The notes below the pieces were generated by a model. That model did not search any database and was not told the origin of the DNA. It saw nothing but the letters and a program-made list of their open reading frames with translations. 64,000 bases of DNA, from NCBI RefSeq assembly GCF_014207705.1, contig NZ_JACHIU010000001.1:3588501-3652500 (forward strand), given 5' to 3'. The translations under genes and the position numbers were made by a program. The DNA comes from Sphaerisporangium rubeum (GTDB lineage: Bacteria; Actinomycetota; Actinomycetes; Streptosporangiales; Streptosporangiaceae). Positions 17,036 through 25,696 of this stretch are shown piece after piece. How positions within the stretch are numbered: position 1 is the stretch's first letter; every line of letters begins with the position of its first letter.

Positions 17036-17458
17036 ATGAGGTTCGCGAGCGAGGACGACGCCAAGGCCGTCCCGGCCGCCGCGCCGCGGTTCACCGAAGG
17101 CGTCCACGAGACGAGATTCCTGGAGGCGATCCACGAGAACGGCCTGCGCGCGCAGCGGTTCTCCTACGTCCCCGGCTCGCGTTCCGGCTGGCACGTCCAC
17201 GACGGCGAGCAGGCCCTGTACGTCCTGCACGGCCGCGGCGTCATCGCACGCGAAGGCGAGCCGGAAGGCGTCGCCGTCGGCCCCGGCGACTGGGTCCACG
17301 TCGAACCGGGAGAAAAACACTGGCACGGCGCGGCTCCCGACGCTACCTTCGTCCATCTGGCCGTCACCGCCAGTGGCGCCACCCACTGGCACGGCCCGGT
17401 GACCGAAGAAGAGTACGAGACCGCGTCGGCGACCGCGCGCCGCGCGACCGGTGAATGA
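17036..17458 (+). CDS. Cupin-domain protein
   Basis: A 140-residue single cupin. Motif 1 is GWHVHDGEQALYVLHGRG and motif 2 is WVHVEPGEKHWHGA, with the metal-binding His/Glu/His set complete. The C-terminus repeats THWHGPVT. Small cupins of this type are often metal-dependent oxygenases or isomerases, or sensors; no substrate can be assigned. The stop overlaps the start region of the following DUF2087 gene, so the pair is an operon. It is divergent from the SIS/ngc operon. Confidence 0.82.
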   Translation: MRFASEDDAKAVPAAAPRFTEGVHETRFLEAIHENGLRAQRFSYVPGSRSGWHVHDGEQALYVLHGRGVIAREGEPEGVAVGPGDWVHVEPGEKHWHGAAPDATFVHLAVTASGATHWHGPVTEEEYETASATARRATGE

Positions 17459-17993
17459 GCACGCCGCAGGGGGAGCGTTGTCCGAGGAAGACACCAGACG
17501 CGTCTTAGGCCTGCTCTACCAGGAGGACACCCTGCGCGTCCTGTCCGCCCTGGTCCTGACCGGCCGTCCCGAGGACGCCGGCCTGGACCCCGAAGCCACG
17601 CGCCGAGCCCTGGACCGCCTGGAACGCGGCGGCCTCGCCACCCCCGAGGGCTCCACCTGGCACCCCCGCCGCGACCGCTTCCGTGAACTCCTCCACGCCA
17701 CCAAACCGGACCCCACCCCCGCCACGTCCCCCGAGGACCGCGTCATCCAGACGTTCCTGGTGGAAGGCCGCCTCCGAGCCATCCCCACCCGCCGGGACAA
17801 ACGCCTGGTCATCCTCGACCACATAGCCCGGCTCTTCGACCCCGGCGTCCGCTACTCGGAAAAAGACGTCAACGTAGCCCTGCGCGCCTTCCACGACGAC
17901 TACGCCGCACTCCGCCGCTACCTGGTGGACGAGGGTCTCCTGGACCGCGAGGACAACGTCTACTGGCGCAGCGGCGGCTCGGTCGACATCTGA
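17451..17993 (+). CDS. DUF2087-domain protein
   Basis: A 180-residue protein. The N-terminal half looks like a winged-helix (EEDTRRVLGLLYQEDTLRVLSALV, with a following recognition helix ATRRALDRLERGGLA). The C-terminal half is DUF2087 (LRAIPTRRDKRLVILDHIARLFDPG, YSEKDVNVALRAFHDDYAALRRYL). The combination suggests a DNA-binding regulator. The GTG at 17451 overlaps the cupin gene; a TTG at 17478 is less likely because its purine-rich site is too close. Confidence 0.78.
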   Translation: MNEHAAGGALSEEDTRRVLGLLYQEDTLRVLSALVLTGRPEDAGLDPEATRRALDRLERGGLATPEGSTWHPRRDRFRELLHATKPDPTPATSPEDRVIQTFLVEGRLRAIPTRRDKRLVILDHIARLFDPGVRYSEKDVNVALRAFHDDYAALRRYLVDEGLLDREDNVYWRSGGSVDI

Positions 17994-17995
17994 GC

Positions 17996-19309
17996 TCAGG
18001 TCGCGGCCGTCCCGTGCGGATGCTCGGGGGTCTCACTGTCCAGGGGGACGGCGGAGCCGCGGACCAGGTCGAGTTGGACGGTCTGGCGGGGGAGCACGGC
18101 GTCGAGGAGCCAGTTGCCTGCGACGCGGGCTCGGCCGCCGGGGAGGGACAGCAGGTGGTAGCCGCGGGTGACGGCCTTGGCGGGGAGGCCGGACAGGGGG
18201 ATGCCGAGGGGGTTGGCGGCGGCTTTGGCGCCGGCCAGGTCCACGACGAAGCCGAGGTCGCTGTGTTTGTACGGACGGCGTTCGGCCTGGTCGTACGTCG
18301 CGGCGAGGTTGAGGGCCGCGCGGGTGCCCTGGCGGGTGGCGTGTTGTGCGGTCATGGCGGTGAACTCGCCGGGACGGGTGAGGTCGGGGACGGCGGCGGC
18401 GTCGCCGCAGGCGAAGATCTCGGGGTGGCCGGGGACGGTCAGGTACTCGTCGGTGCACAGCCGGCCGCGTTCGGTCGGCAGGCCCAGGGACTCGACCAGG
18501 GGGTCGGGCCGCACGCCGACGCACCACACCAGGGAACGCGACGGCACGAACTCGCCGTCGGACAGCTTGACCCCGTCGTGGGTGGCCTCGGCGACGCTGG
18601 TGCCGGTGCGGATCTCGACACCTCGGCCGGCCAGCGTGTCGTGCGCGGCGCGCGACAGCCGTTCGTCCAGCTCAGGAAGCACGCGCGGCGCGATGTCGAC
18701 CAGCAGCCACCGCGCCTCGAGGCCGCGCAGCCCCGGACGGCGCCGCAGGATGTCGCGGGTCATGAGCTGCCCCTGCGCGGCGACCTCGGTACCGGTGTAA
18801 CCGGCGCCGACCACGACGAACGTGCACCGCGCCTGACGTTCGGCCGGATCGTCGGACGACTCGGCGAGCTCGATCTGCCGGATCATGTGGTCACGCAGGT
18901 AAAGCGCCTCGGCCACACTGCGGAACCCGTGCGCGTGCTCGACCACCCCCGGCACCGGCAGCAGCTTGTTGACGCTGCCGACCGCCACGATCAGCCGGTC
19001 GTACCGCAGCTCACGACGACCCCGCTCGGCGTCGGTGCAGTGCACCCGCCGTTCCTTGACGTCCACCGAGTCGACGTTCGCCAGCAGGTGCCGCGCGCCG
19101 GGACAGTGACCCGCAAGCGGCACGGTGACCTTGCGCGGGTCGAGGATGCCGGCGGCGACCTCGGGAAGCAGCGGCAGGTAGAGGAAGTAGTCGGTCGGAT
19201 TGACGAGCACGATCTCGATCGCACCCCTGGCCATACGGGACAGTTTGCGCGCGGCGGTGAAGCCGGCGAACCCCCCGCCGACGATGACGACGCGTTCACG
19301 GTCGGCCAT
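17996..19309 (-). CDS. Type II NADH dehydrogenase-like FAD oxidoreductase
   Basis: About 437 residues. The FAD motif VIVGGGFAGFTAARKL is at the start, a second NAD(P) dinucleotide motif VVVGAGYTGTEVAAQ lies about 165 residues in, and the family motif IFACGDAAAVPDL precedes the C-terminal membrane-binding region. This layout is that of NDH-2 enzymes, which pass electrons from NADH to quinone without pumping. The ATG at 19309 has AAGGGG upstream. Convergent with the DUF2087 gene, two bases apart. Confidence 0.85.
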   Translation of the reverse strand: MADRERVVIVGGGFAGFTAARKLSRMARGAIEIVLVNPTDYFLYLPLLPEVAAGILDPRKVTVPLAGHCPGARHLLANVDSVDVKERRVHCTDAERGRRELRYDRLIVAVGSVNKLLPVPGVVEHAHGFRSVAEALYLRDHMIRQIELAESSDDPAERQARCTFVVVGAGYTGTEVAAQGQLMTRDILRRRPGLRGLEARWLLVDIAPRVLPELDERLSRAAHDTLAGRGVEIRTGTSVAEATHDGVKLSDGEFVPSRSLVWCVGVRPDPLVESLGLPTERGRLCTDEYLTVPGHPEIFACGDAAAVPDLTRPGEFTAMTAQHATRQGTRAALNLAATYDQAERRPYKHSDLGFVVDLAGAKAAANPLGIPLSGLPAKAVTRGYHLLSLPGGRARVAGNWLLDAVLPRQTVQLDLVRGSAVPLDSETPEHPHGTAAT

Positions 19310-19527
19310 GGATGTGACCCCTTCGGCTAGCCGGTCCTGCCAGAGATCGCCGTACCCACCCCGCCAGCCGGAAACCACCCGATTCATCCCACAACGGCGA
19401 CGGATACGCAGTGTGAGGACGGAGTAACGGGTTCTTGTTCCGAGGGAAACCGTCCGGCAACGGCGGCCACCTCGAATGGGGACACGCTGAAAGAACGGCG
19501 GCGCGGCTCACTCCCACGGAGGCTCGC

Positions 19528-19572
19528 ATGCCAGGCACCCCCATCGTCCGCACCCCCGGCCCTCCGAGATGA
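19528..19572 (+). CDS. 14-residue leader ORF upstream of the nit-type operon
   Basis: ATG at 19528 has a near-perfect ribosome binding site (ACGGAGG, 6 nt upstream) and encodes [14 protein letters not shown]. Its TGA overlaps the ATG of the flavoprotein gene (ATGA), and that gene has no good site of its own. This looks like a translational-coupling leader. A precursor-peptide role cannot be excluded but has no support. Confidence 0.5.
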   Translation: MPGTPIVRTPGPPR

Positions 19573-20846
19573 GCGTCCGCCGCCACGCGGTCGTGGTGAT
19601 CGGCGCCGGCCAGGCGGGCCTGTCCATGAGCCACTGCCTCACCAGGCGCGGCGTCGACCACGTCGTGCTGGAACGGCACAAGGTCGGCCACGAGTGGCGT
19701 TCCCGCAGATGGGACACCTTCTGTCTGGTCACCCCCAACTGGCAGTGCCGCCTCCCCGGCTACTCCTACGGCGGCGCCGACCCCGACGGCTTCATGCGCC
19801 GTGACGAGATCGTCCGCTACCTGGAGGACTACGCCGCGTCGTTCGGCCCCCCGGTGCTGGAAGGCGTCACCGCGACCCGCCTCACCGCGTCCGGCACCGG
19901 TTTCGAGGTCGAGACCACCCACGGCACGTTCACCGCCGGCCAGGTCGTCGTGGCGACCGGGCCGTACCAGGAACCCGTGATCCCCCGCGTCGCCGAACGC
20001 GTCCCGCCGCACGTCACCCAGCTCCACTCCGGCGCCTACCGCGACCCCGGCGCGCTGCCGCCGGGGGAGGTGCTGGTCGTCGGCTCCGGCCAGTCCGGCT
20101 GCCAGATCGCCGAGGACCTGCACCTGGCGGGCCGGCGCGTCCACCTGGCCGTCGGCTCGGCCCCCCGCATCTCCCGGTTCTACCGCGGCAGGGACATCGT
20201 GGCCTGGCTCGACCTCATGGGCTACTACGAACGGCCCATCGAATCGTTCCCCGACCACGACGCGATCAGGGCCCGCGCCAACCACTACGTCACCGGCAGG
20301 GACGGCGGCAGGGACATCGACCTGCGCGCCTTCGCACGCGACGGCATGCGGCTGTACGGCAGGCTCACCGGCGTGCGGGACGGAAGATTCCTGTTCGGCG
20401 GCGACCTGGAACGCGACCTCGACCACGCCGACGCCGTGAACGACGGCGTCAAGGACTCCATCGACGCGTTCATCGCCGAACACGGCATCCAGGCCCGCAC
20501 CGAACCCCGGTACGTCCCGGTGTGGCGGCCGGAGAACCCCCCCGAGCACCTGGACGCCGGGCGGATCGCCGCCGTCGTCTGGTCCACCGGCTTCCGGCGC
20601 GACTACCGCTGGATCAGGGTCCCGGTGTTCGACGGCACCGGCTACCCCGTCCACCACCGCGGCGTCACCCGCGCACCCGGCCTGTACTTCCTCGGCCTGC
20701 CGTGGCTGCACACCTGGGGCTCGGGCCGTTTCTCCGGTGTCGCCGCCGACGCCGAGCACCTCGCCAGGCACATCGGCTCACCGCAGCCGGCCACCGCCGC
20801 GAACGGCCACTCCTACTTCGTCCACCCCGAACTGCTGGGGACGTGA
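19569..20846 (+). CDS. MSMEG_0569/NitH-family flavin-dependent oxidoreductase
   Basis: A 425-residue flavoprotein. FAD motif [20 protein letters not shown] at residues 8-27 and NADP motif [18 protein letters not shown] about 165 residues in, as in flavin monooxygenase-like enzymes. The [19 protein letters not shown] segment is typical of the MSMEG_0569 family, which occurs only with Nit1C-type clusters. First long gene of the operon, preceded by the 14-residue leader. Predicted oxygenase or dehydrogenase acting on an unknown intermediate of this pathway. Confidence 0.85.
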   Translation: MSVRRHAVVVIGAGQAGLSMSHCLTRRGVDHVVLERHKVGHEWRSRRWDTFCLVTPNWQCRLPGYSYGGADPDGFMRRDEIVRYLEDYAASFGPPVLEGVTATRLTASGTGFEVETTHGTFTAGQVVVATGPYQEPVIPRVAERVPPHVTQLHSGAYRDPGALPPGEVLVVGSGQSGCQIAEDLHLAGRRVHLAVGSAPRISRFYRGRDIVAWLDLMGYYERPIESFPDHDAIRARANHYVTGRDGGRDIDLRAFARDGMRLYGRLTGVRDGRFLFGGDLERDLDHADAVNDGVKDSIDAFIAEHGIQARTEPRYVPVWRPENPPEHLDAGRIAAVVWSTGFRRDYRWIRVPVFDGTGYPVHHRGVTRAPGLYFLGLPWLHTWGSGRFSGVAADAEHLARHIGSPQPATAANGHSYFVHPELLGT

Positions 20847-20848
20847 CC

Positions 20849-21664
20849 ATGGTCTTCGACGCGCACCGCCACCTCGGCGTACTCCCCGCCTACCCCTTCT
20901 ACGGCGGCCCCCCGGTCAAGCCGGACGTCACCGCGCGCGCCACCGTCGCGCACCTCATGGCCGACCTGTACGCCGAAGGCACAGAACGCGCTCTCGTGCT
21001 CCCCAACTACGGCGTCCCCGACCCCGACGTGGCGTTCGGCTTCAACGAACTGGTCCTCGAGGCCGCCGCGGCCGACGACCGCGTCCGCTGCGGCCTGTGG
21101 GTGTCCCCGCGGCCGCAGGACGCCGGCCGTACCGAGGAGGCACTGCGACTCGCCGGGGAACGCGGCGTGCGGGCCCTCAAGCTCAGCTTCCTGCTCGGCG
21201 GACGGCCCACCGACCCGGCGTGCCGGCCCCTGCTGGACCGCATCTTCGCCGCCGCGCGCGAACACGACCTGGTCGTCCACGTGCACACCTCGCCAGGCGC
21301 CGCGTCCGACATCGACGAGGTCGGCCACCTCGTCGACTGGTACGCCGGCGACGTCGCCGTCCACCTGGTGCACTTCGGCGGCGGCATGAGCGGCCACATC
21401 AAGCTCGCCGGGTCGCGGTTCTTCGACTGGATCGACGCCGGCAAGCGCGTCTACACCGACCTGTCGTGGGCCATCGGCTTCACCCCCCGCTGGCTCGCCG
21501 CCGAGATCGACCGCCGCGGCGCCGGCCACGACCGGGTGCTGTTCGCCAGCGACGAACCGTGGGGCGACTACACCGGGGAACGGGCCCGCCTCGGCGCCGC
21601 CGTCGGCGACGGCGAACTCGCACGCCTCATCTTCCGCGACACCTTCGAAAAGCTCTACGCCTGA
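20849..21664 (+). CDS. Amidohydrolase-2 (ACMSD-like) family protein
   Basis: A 271-residue TIM-barrel metal hydrolase or decarboxylase. Metal ligands are visible: FDAHRHLG at the start (HxH), VHVHTSP, HLVHFGGG, and the final Asp in FASDEPWGDY. It starts 2 nt after the flavoprotein stop and its codon use matches the operon, so it is an integral member. I do not recall it as a standard Nit1C component; here it may process an intermediate (inference). Confidence 0.82.
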   Translation: MVFDAHRHLGVLPAYPFYGGPPVKPDVTARATVAHLMADLYAEGTERALVLPNYGVPDPDVAFGFNELVLEAAAADDRVRCGLWVSPRPQDAGRTEEALRLAGERGVRALKLSFLLGGRPTDPACRPLLDRIFAAAREHDLVVHVHTSPGAASDIDEVGHLVDWYAGDVAVHLVHFGGGMSGHIKLAGSRFFDWIDAGKRVYTDLSWAIGFTPRWLAAEIDRRGAGHDRVLFASDEPWGDYTGERARLGAAVGDGELARLIFRDTFEKLYA

Positions 21665-21719
21665 TCCGACCACCCCGCCGGGGTCCCCCCGGAAAGACAC
21701 ACTCAAGGAGCACCGCACC

Positions 21720-22232
21720 ATGCCGGAACTGACCGACCTGGAGAAGCAGAGCCTCACCGAGATCCCGCACCCGTCGCTGCCCGAGGGCTCCAGCCTGTAC
21801 GGCGGCACCAAGGTGTTCCCCGACTACCAGGCCGAGAACGGCGAGAGCTACTTCACGCTGGTGCACGGCATCGCGCACGAGTCGTCGGTCAGCTTCGTCG
21901 CGATCCTCCAGGCCACCCGCGCGCTGCGCAAAGGCTTCGAGTCGGCCATCTACTTCTACGGCCCCGGCTCCCTCAACTGCCTCGCCACCCGCGGTTTCCC
22001 CACCACCGGCAACTCCGCGTTCCCCGGCGAGCACAACATCAACAACTCGCTGAAGACGTTCATCGAGGAAGGCGGCAAGGTCTACTGCTGCCGCTTCGGC
22101 CTGTCGCTCCACGGCGCGCGCGAGGAGGACCTCATCGAAGGCGTCATCCCGACCCACCCGCTCGACGTCCAGGACGCCTTGATCCACTACGGCCGCAAAG
22201 GCGCGATCATCAACTCGACCTACATGTTCTAG
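21720..22232 (+). CDS. MSMEG_0572/Sll0783 (NitB) family protein
   Basis: A 170-residue protein starting at ATG 21720 behind AAGGAG. The sequence is strongly of the MSMEG_0572/Sll0783 'nitrogen starvation response' family: GESYFTLVHGIAHESSVSFVA, YFYGPGSLNC, GFPTTGNSAFPGE and CCRFGLSLHG. The fold is DsrE-like in character (small alpha/beta, conserved Cys), but the activity is unknown. In Synechocystis the homologue is nitrogen-starvation induced. Central marker gene of the cluster. Confidence 0.85.
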   Translation: MPELTDLEKQSLTEIPHPSLPEGSSLYGGTKVFPDYQAENGESYFTLVHGIAHESSVSFVAILQATRALRKGFESAIYFYGPGSLNCLATRGFPTTGNSAFPGEHNINNSLKTFIEEGGKVYCCRFGLSLHGAREEDLIEGVIPTHPLDVQDALIHYGRKGAIINSTYMF

Positions 22233-22242
22233 GAGGTCACGC

Positions 22243-23295
22243 GTGAGTGTCGGTACCAGGGTCGACGTGGCCATCAGGGGTGTCCGGGTGGACGCGCCGG
22301 TGCGCCGCTCCGGCGGCGCGGGCCCGAGCGACGACGGCCATCTGCTGTTCGGCGGCGCGCAAGCCGCGATCCCCATCGACCCGGCGAGCCCGTACGTCGT
22401 CCGCGACGGCAGCCTGTGGCTCGGCGACACCGACCTCGGCGTCCCCGTCACGCCGGTGGCCAGGCCCCGTTTCTACGACCTGGCCACCGCGGACGGAGTG
22501 CCGTACGAAAAGATCGCCAAACTGCACGGCTCCGGTGTGCTCGCCACCACCGTGGTGCAGACCTGCATCCGGTACGGCGAGGCCGACCGCTGCCGGTTCT
22601 GCACGGTGGAGGAGTCCCTGCGGGCCGGTGCGACCGTGGCCGCCAAGACCCCCGAGCAGCTCGCCGAGGTCGCCGAGGCCGCGGTCCGGCTCGACGGCGT
22701 ACGGCAGATGGTCATGACCACCGGCACCACCACCGGCCCCGACCGCGGCGCACGCGTCCTGTCCCGCGCCGTCCGCGCCGTCCTGCGCGCCGTCCCCGGC
22801 CTGCCGATCCAGGTCCAGTGCGAACCCCCCGCCGACCTGGCGTGGCTCACCGTCCTCCACGAGTCCGGCGCCACCGCCATCGGCATCCACGCCGAGTCCT
22901 TGGACGAGGACGTCCGCCGCGCCTGGACCCCCGGCAAGGCGACCGTTCCCCTGACCGTCTACGAGGAGGCCTGGGACGAAGCGGTCCGCGTCTTCGGCCG
23001 CAACCGCGTCTCCACCTACCTGCTGGTGGGCCTGGGTGAGGATCCCGACGAACTTGTCGCAGGCGCCGCACGCCTGATCGACCGCGGCGTCTACCCCTTC
23101 GTCGTCCCCTTCCGTCCGTTGAAAGGCTCCCTCGCCACCCGCGCCGGCGCCGTCCCCCCCGACCCCGCCACGATGCGGGACATCACCGTACGCGTCGCGG
23201 CCCTCCTCGGCGAAGCCGGCATGACCGGGGCCGACCAGCAGGCCGGTTGCGCCGCCTGCGGCGCCTGCTCGGCCCTACCTGCCGCAGGCGGCTGA
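22243..23295 (+). CDS. MSMEG_0568 (NitD) family radical SAM enzyme
   Basis: A 350-residue radical SAM protein. The cluster-binding cysteines are in TCIRYGEADRCRFC, a CX8CX2C spacing unlike the canonical CX3CX2C but characteristic of this family as I know it. A second Cys group (GCAACGAC, CX2CX2C) sits at the C-terminus and could bind another cluster. SAM-binding region TTGTTTGPDRG. It starts 10 nt after the NitB stop, with AGGAGGT upstream. Confidence 0.85.
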   Translation: MSVGTRVDVAIRGVRVDAPVRRSGGAGPSDDGHLLFGGAQAAIPIDPASPYVVRDGSLWLGDTDLGVPVTPVARPRFYDLATADGVPYEKIAKLHGSGVLATTVVQTCIRYGEADRCRFCTVEESLRAGATVAAKTPEQLAEVAEAAVRLDGVRQMVMTTGTTTGPDRGARVLSRAVRAVLRAVPGLPIQVQCEPPADLAWLTVLHESGATAIGIHAESLDEDVRRAWTPGKATVPLTVYEEAWDEAVRVFGRNRVSTYLLVGLGEDPDELVAGAARLIDRGVYPFVVPFRPLKGSLATRAGAVPPDPATMRDITVRVAALLGEAGMTGADQQAGCAACGACSALPAAGG

Positions 23296-23297
23296 CC

Positions 23298-23342
23298 ATG
23301 CACCCCGACGCCTGCACGGCCCCACCCCCTGTGGAGGGCTGA
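23298..23342 (+). CDS. Mini-ORF from duplicated start of the GNAT-AIRS gene
   Basis: ATG at 23298 encodes MHPDACTAPPPVEG. It arises because GCTGACCATGCACCC(C/T)GACGCC occurs twice, 47 bp apart (23291 and 23338). The first copy shares its first five residues with the real gene, and the mini-ORF stop lies two bases before the real ATG. No evidence for a function beyond coupling. Confidence 0.45.
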   Translation: MHPDACTAPPPVEG

Positions 23343-23344
23343 CC

Positions 23345-24820
23345 ATGCACCCTGACGCCGACCTGTTCGCACTGCTCTCCGGCCTCCCCGACGCCTCCCG
23401 CGGACCCGTCTGCGACGTGCTCCTCGGCGGCGCGCCGCCGTACTTCATGATCGAGGAGGCGGACGCGGCCGGGACCGCCGCCTACCGGAGGCTGCGCCGC
23501 GAGGTGTTCGTCGACGAACAAGGCCTGTTCCCCGGCCACGACCTCGACGACAGGGACGACGACCCCCGCACCGTGGTCCTCGTCGCCAGGGACCGCACCG
23601 GCATCGTGATCGGCGGCGTGCGGCTCGGCCCGGCCGCCGACGGCCCCGACATCGGCTGGTGGCACGGCGGCCGGCTCATCGTCCGTCCCACCGACCGCGG
23701 CGGCGCCGGTGTCGGCCCCGCACTGATCCGCGCCGCCTGCGCACGCGCCGAAGCCGCAGGAGCACTCCGCTTCGAAGCCACCGTGCAGGCCCGCGCCGAA
23801 CGCCTCTTCGCGCGCCTCGGCTGGCGGACCATCCGTCCCGTCACCGTCGCCGGCCGTCCCCACGTCCTCATGCGTCACCCCGTCGGCCGCATCGCCGCAC
23901 TCGTCGCCGCCACCAAACACCCCCTCGGCCCGCTCCTCGCCGGTCTGGCCCCCGGCGGCCCCGGCTTCGTCGGCGACGACGCCGCCCCTGTCCCCGGCAG
24001 CGACCTCGTCGCCGCCTGCGACGCCATCCTCCCCGCCATGGTGGAACGCGACCCCGAATGGGCCGGCTGGTGCTCGGTCCTCGTCAACCTCAACGACCTG
24101 TCCGCCATGGGTGCCACCCCCGTAGGCATCCTCGACGCCGTCGCCGCCAAGGACACCACCGCCGCCACCCGCGTCCTGACCGGCCTCCGCCGCGCCGCCG
24201 AAGCGTACGACGTCCCCATCCTCGGCGGCCACACCCAACTAGGCGTCCCCGCGGCCCTCGCCGTGACCGCACTGGGCCGCACCGCCAACCCCGTCCCCGG
24301 CGGCGGCGGCCACCCCGGCCACCACGTCACCCTCACCGCCGACCTCTCCGGCGGTTGGCGTCCCGGCTACACCGGCCGCCAATGGGACTCCACGACAACC
24401 CGCACCACCCCAGAACTCCAGGCGATGCTGAACGCCGTGGCCGAAGCCCAGCCCGCCGCCGCCAAAGACGTCTCCATGGCCGGCGTCGCAGGCACTCTGG
24501 GAATGCTCGCCGAAGCCTCCGCCTGCGGCGCCGTCCTCGACGTCGCCAAGATCCCCCACCCCCCGAACACCACCATGGCCGACTGGCTCACCTGCTTCCC
24601 CGGCTTCGCCATGCTCACCACAGCCCCCCCATCCCACCCCGGCCTCCCGGAGACCCCGGCGGCAAGCGCGGTCTGCGGCGAACTGACAAGTACCCCTGGC
24701 ATCCACCTCCGCTGGCCCGACGGCGAACTGACCGAAGCCCTCCCCACCCCCGCCACCGGCCTCGGCCCGGCGGTTCAGCCGGTGAACGTTCGAGGTTCGA
24801 CGAGAAGGGCTGGACGATGA
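23345..24820 (+). CDS. GNAT-AIR synthase fusion (MSMEG_0567/Sll0786-Sll0787; NitE-NitF)
   Basis: A 491-residue two-domain protein. Residues about 30-180 are a GNAT acetyltransferase-like domain (YRRLRREVFVDEQGLF, then GGAGVGPALIRAACARAEAAG as the acetyl-CoA loop). Residues about 205-470 are an AIR synthase/PurM-like ATP-binding domain (GFVGDDAAPVPG, LNDLSAMGATPVGILDAVA, VPILGGHTQLG). In Synechocystis these are separate genes. The ATG at 23345 has GGAGG upstream. The stop overlaps the nitrilase start (ATGA). The AIRS part probably activates a carbonyl or amide with ATP (family knowledge). Confidence 0.85.
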   Translation: MHPDADLFALLSGLPDASRGPVCDVLLGGAPPYFMIEEADAAGTAAYRRLRREVFVDEQGLFPGHDLDDRDDDPRTVVLVARDRTGIVIGGVRLGPAADGPDIGWWHGGRLIVRPTDRGGAGVGPALIRAACARAEAAGALRFEATVQARAERLFARLGWRTIRPVTVAGRPHVLMRHPVGRIAALVAATKHPLGPLLAGLAPGGPGFVGDDAAPVPGSDLVAACDAILPAMVERDPEWAGWCSVLVNLNDLSAMGATPVGILDAVAAKDTTAATRVLTGLRRAAEAYDVPILGGHTQLGVPAALAVTALGRTANPVPGGGGHPGHHVTLTADLSGGWRPGYTGRQWDSTTTRTTPELQAMLNAVAEAQPAAAKDVSMAGVAGTLGMLAEASACGAVLDVAKIPHPPNTTMADWLTCFPGFAMLTTAPPSHPGLPETPAASAVCGELTSTPGIHLRWPDGELTEALPTPATGLGPAVQPVNVRGSTRRAGR

Positions 24821-25692
24821 TGATTCGCATGGCCGCTGTGGCGGCGCCGTTCGACCGGGACGTCGAGAGGTGTTTCGCACGCATAGAACAACTGGTGGAG
24901 GCCGCAAGGGCCGACGGGGTACGACTGCTGGCGCTGCCGGAGGCATGCATCGGCGGCTACCTGCACAGCATGGACGGCGACCCTTCCGACGTACCACCGG
25001 CGCTCGACCCGGACGGGCCGGAGATACGGCGGCTCGCGGCGATCGCGAAAGACATGGTGGTGTGCGCGGGGTTCTGCGAGGCGGCAGGCGACCGGCGGTA
25101 CAACAGCGTGGTCTGCGTGACCGGCGACGGGACACTCGGCCTGCACAGAAAAGTGCACCAACCCCTCAGTGAGGACGCGCTGTTCGCGGCCGGTGACGGC
25201 TTCGCGGCGTTCGACACGCCGGTCGGCAGGCTCGGCATGATGATCTGCTACGACAAGGCGTTCCCCGAGTCGGCACGCACCCTGGCCCTGGACGGCGCCG
25301 AGATAGTGGTCTGTTCCTCGGCGTGGCCCGCGAGCCGCACCGACCCGGCCCCCGACCTGGCCGACGACCGCTGGACCCGGCGTTTCGACCTGTTCGACCA
25401 GACCCGGGCCCTGGAGAACCAGGTCGTCTGGCTCTCGGCCAACCAGTCCGGCACCTTCGGCACCCTCCGCTTCGTCGGCAGCGCCAAGATCGTCGGCCCA
25501 GGCGGCGAGATCCTGTCCCGTACCGGGGTGACCCAAGGCATGGCGACAGCCGAACTGGACGTGCCGCGAACCCTCGCCACGGCCCGCCGCTCCATGGGCC
25601 ACCTACGCGACCGCCGTCCCTCTGCCTACCACTCCACCGACATATCCGTGATGACTGCCTTCCCGGCGGTGACCCCGGCACCAGGAGCCTGA
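24817..25692 (+). CDS. nitC: Nit1C-type nitrilase (NitC), catalytically complete
   Basis: A 291-residue carbon-nitrogen hydrolase. The triad is intact: Glu42 (ALPEACIGGY), Lys112 (LHRKVHQP) and Cys144 (MMICYDKAFPE). This is the nitrilase-1 branch found in Nit1C clusters, linked in Pseudomonas to growth on cyanide. Translation is coupled to the upstream gene by ATGA. It is followed after 4 nt by a paralogue that lacks the catalytic residues. Substrate here unproven. Confidence 0.88.
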   Translation: MMIRMAAVAAPFDRDVERCFARIEQLVEAARADGVRLLALPEACIGGYLHSMDGDPSDVPPALDPDGPEIRRLAAIAKDMVVCAGFCEAAGDRRYNSVVCVTGDGTLGLHRKVHQPLSEDALFAAGDGFAAFDTPVGRLGMMICYDKAFPESARTLALDGAEIVVCSSAWPASRTDPAPDLADDRWTRRFDLFDQTRALENQVVWLSANQSGTFGTLRFVGSAKIVGPGGEILSRTGVTQGMATAELDVPRTLATARRSMGHLRDRRPSAYHSTDISVMTAFPAVTPAPGA

Positions 25693-25696
25693 CCCG

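Noticed and set aside
23659-24816. Upstream extension of the nitrilase frame through the GNAT-AIRS gene
   Set aside because: The upstream part is Arg/Pro/His-rich out-of-frame sequence; the ATG at 24817 gives the family N-terminus and overlaps the previous stop.
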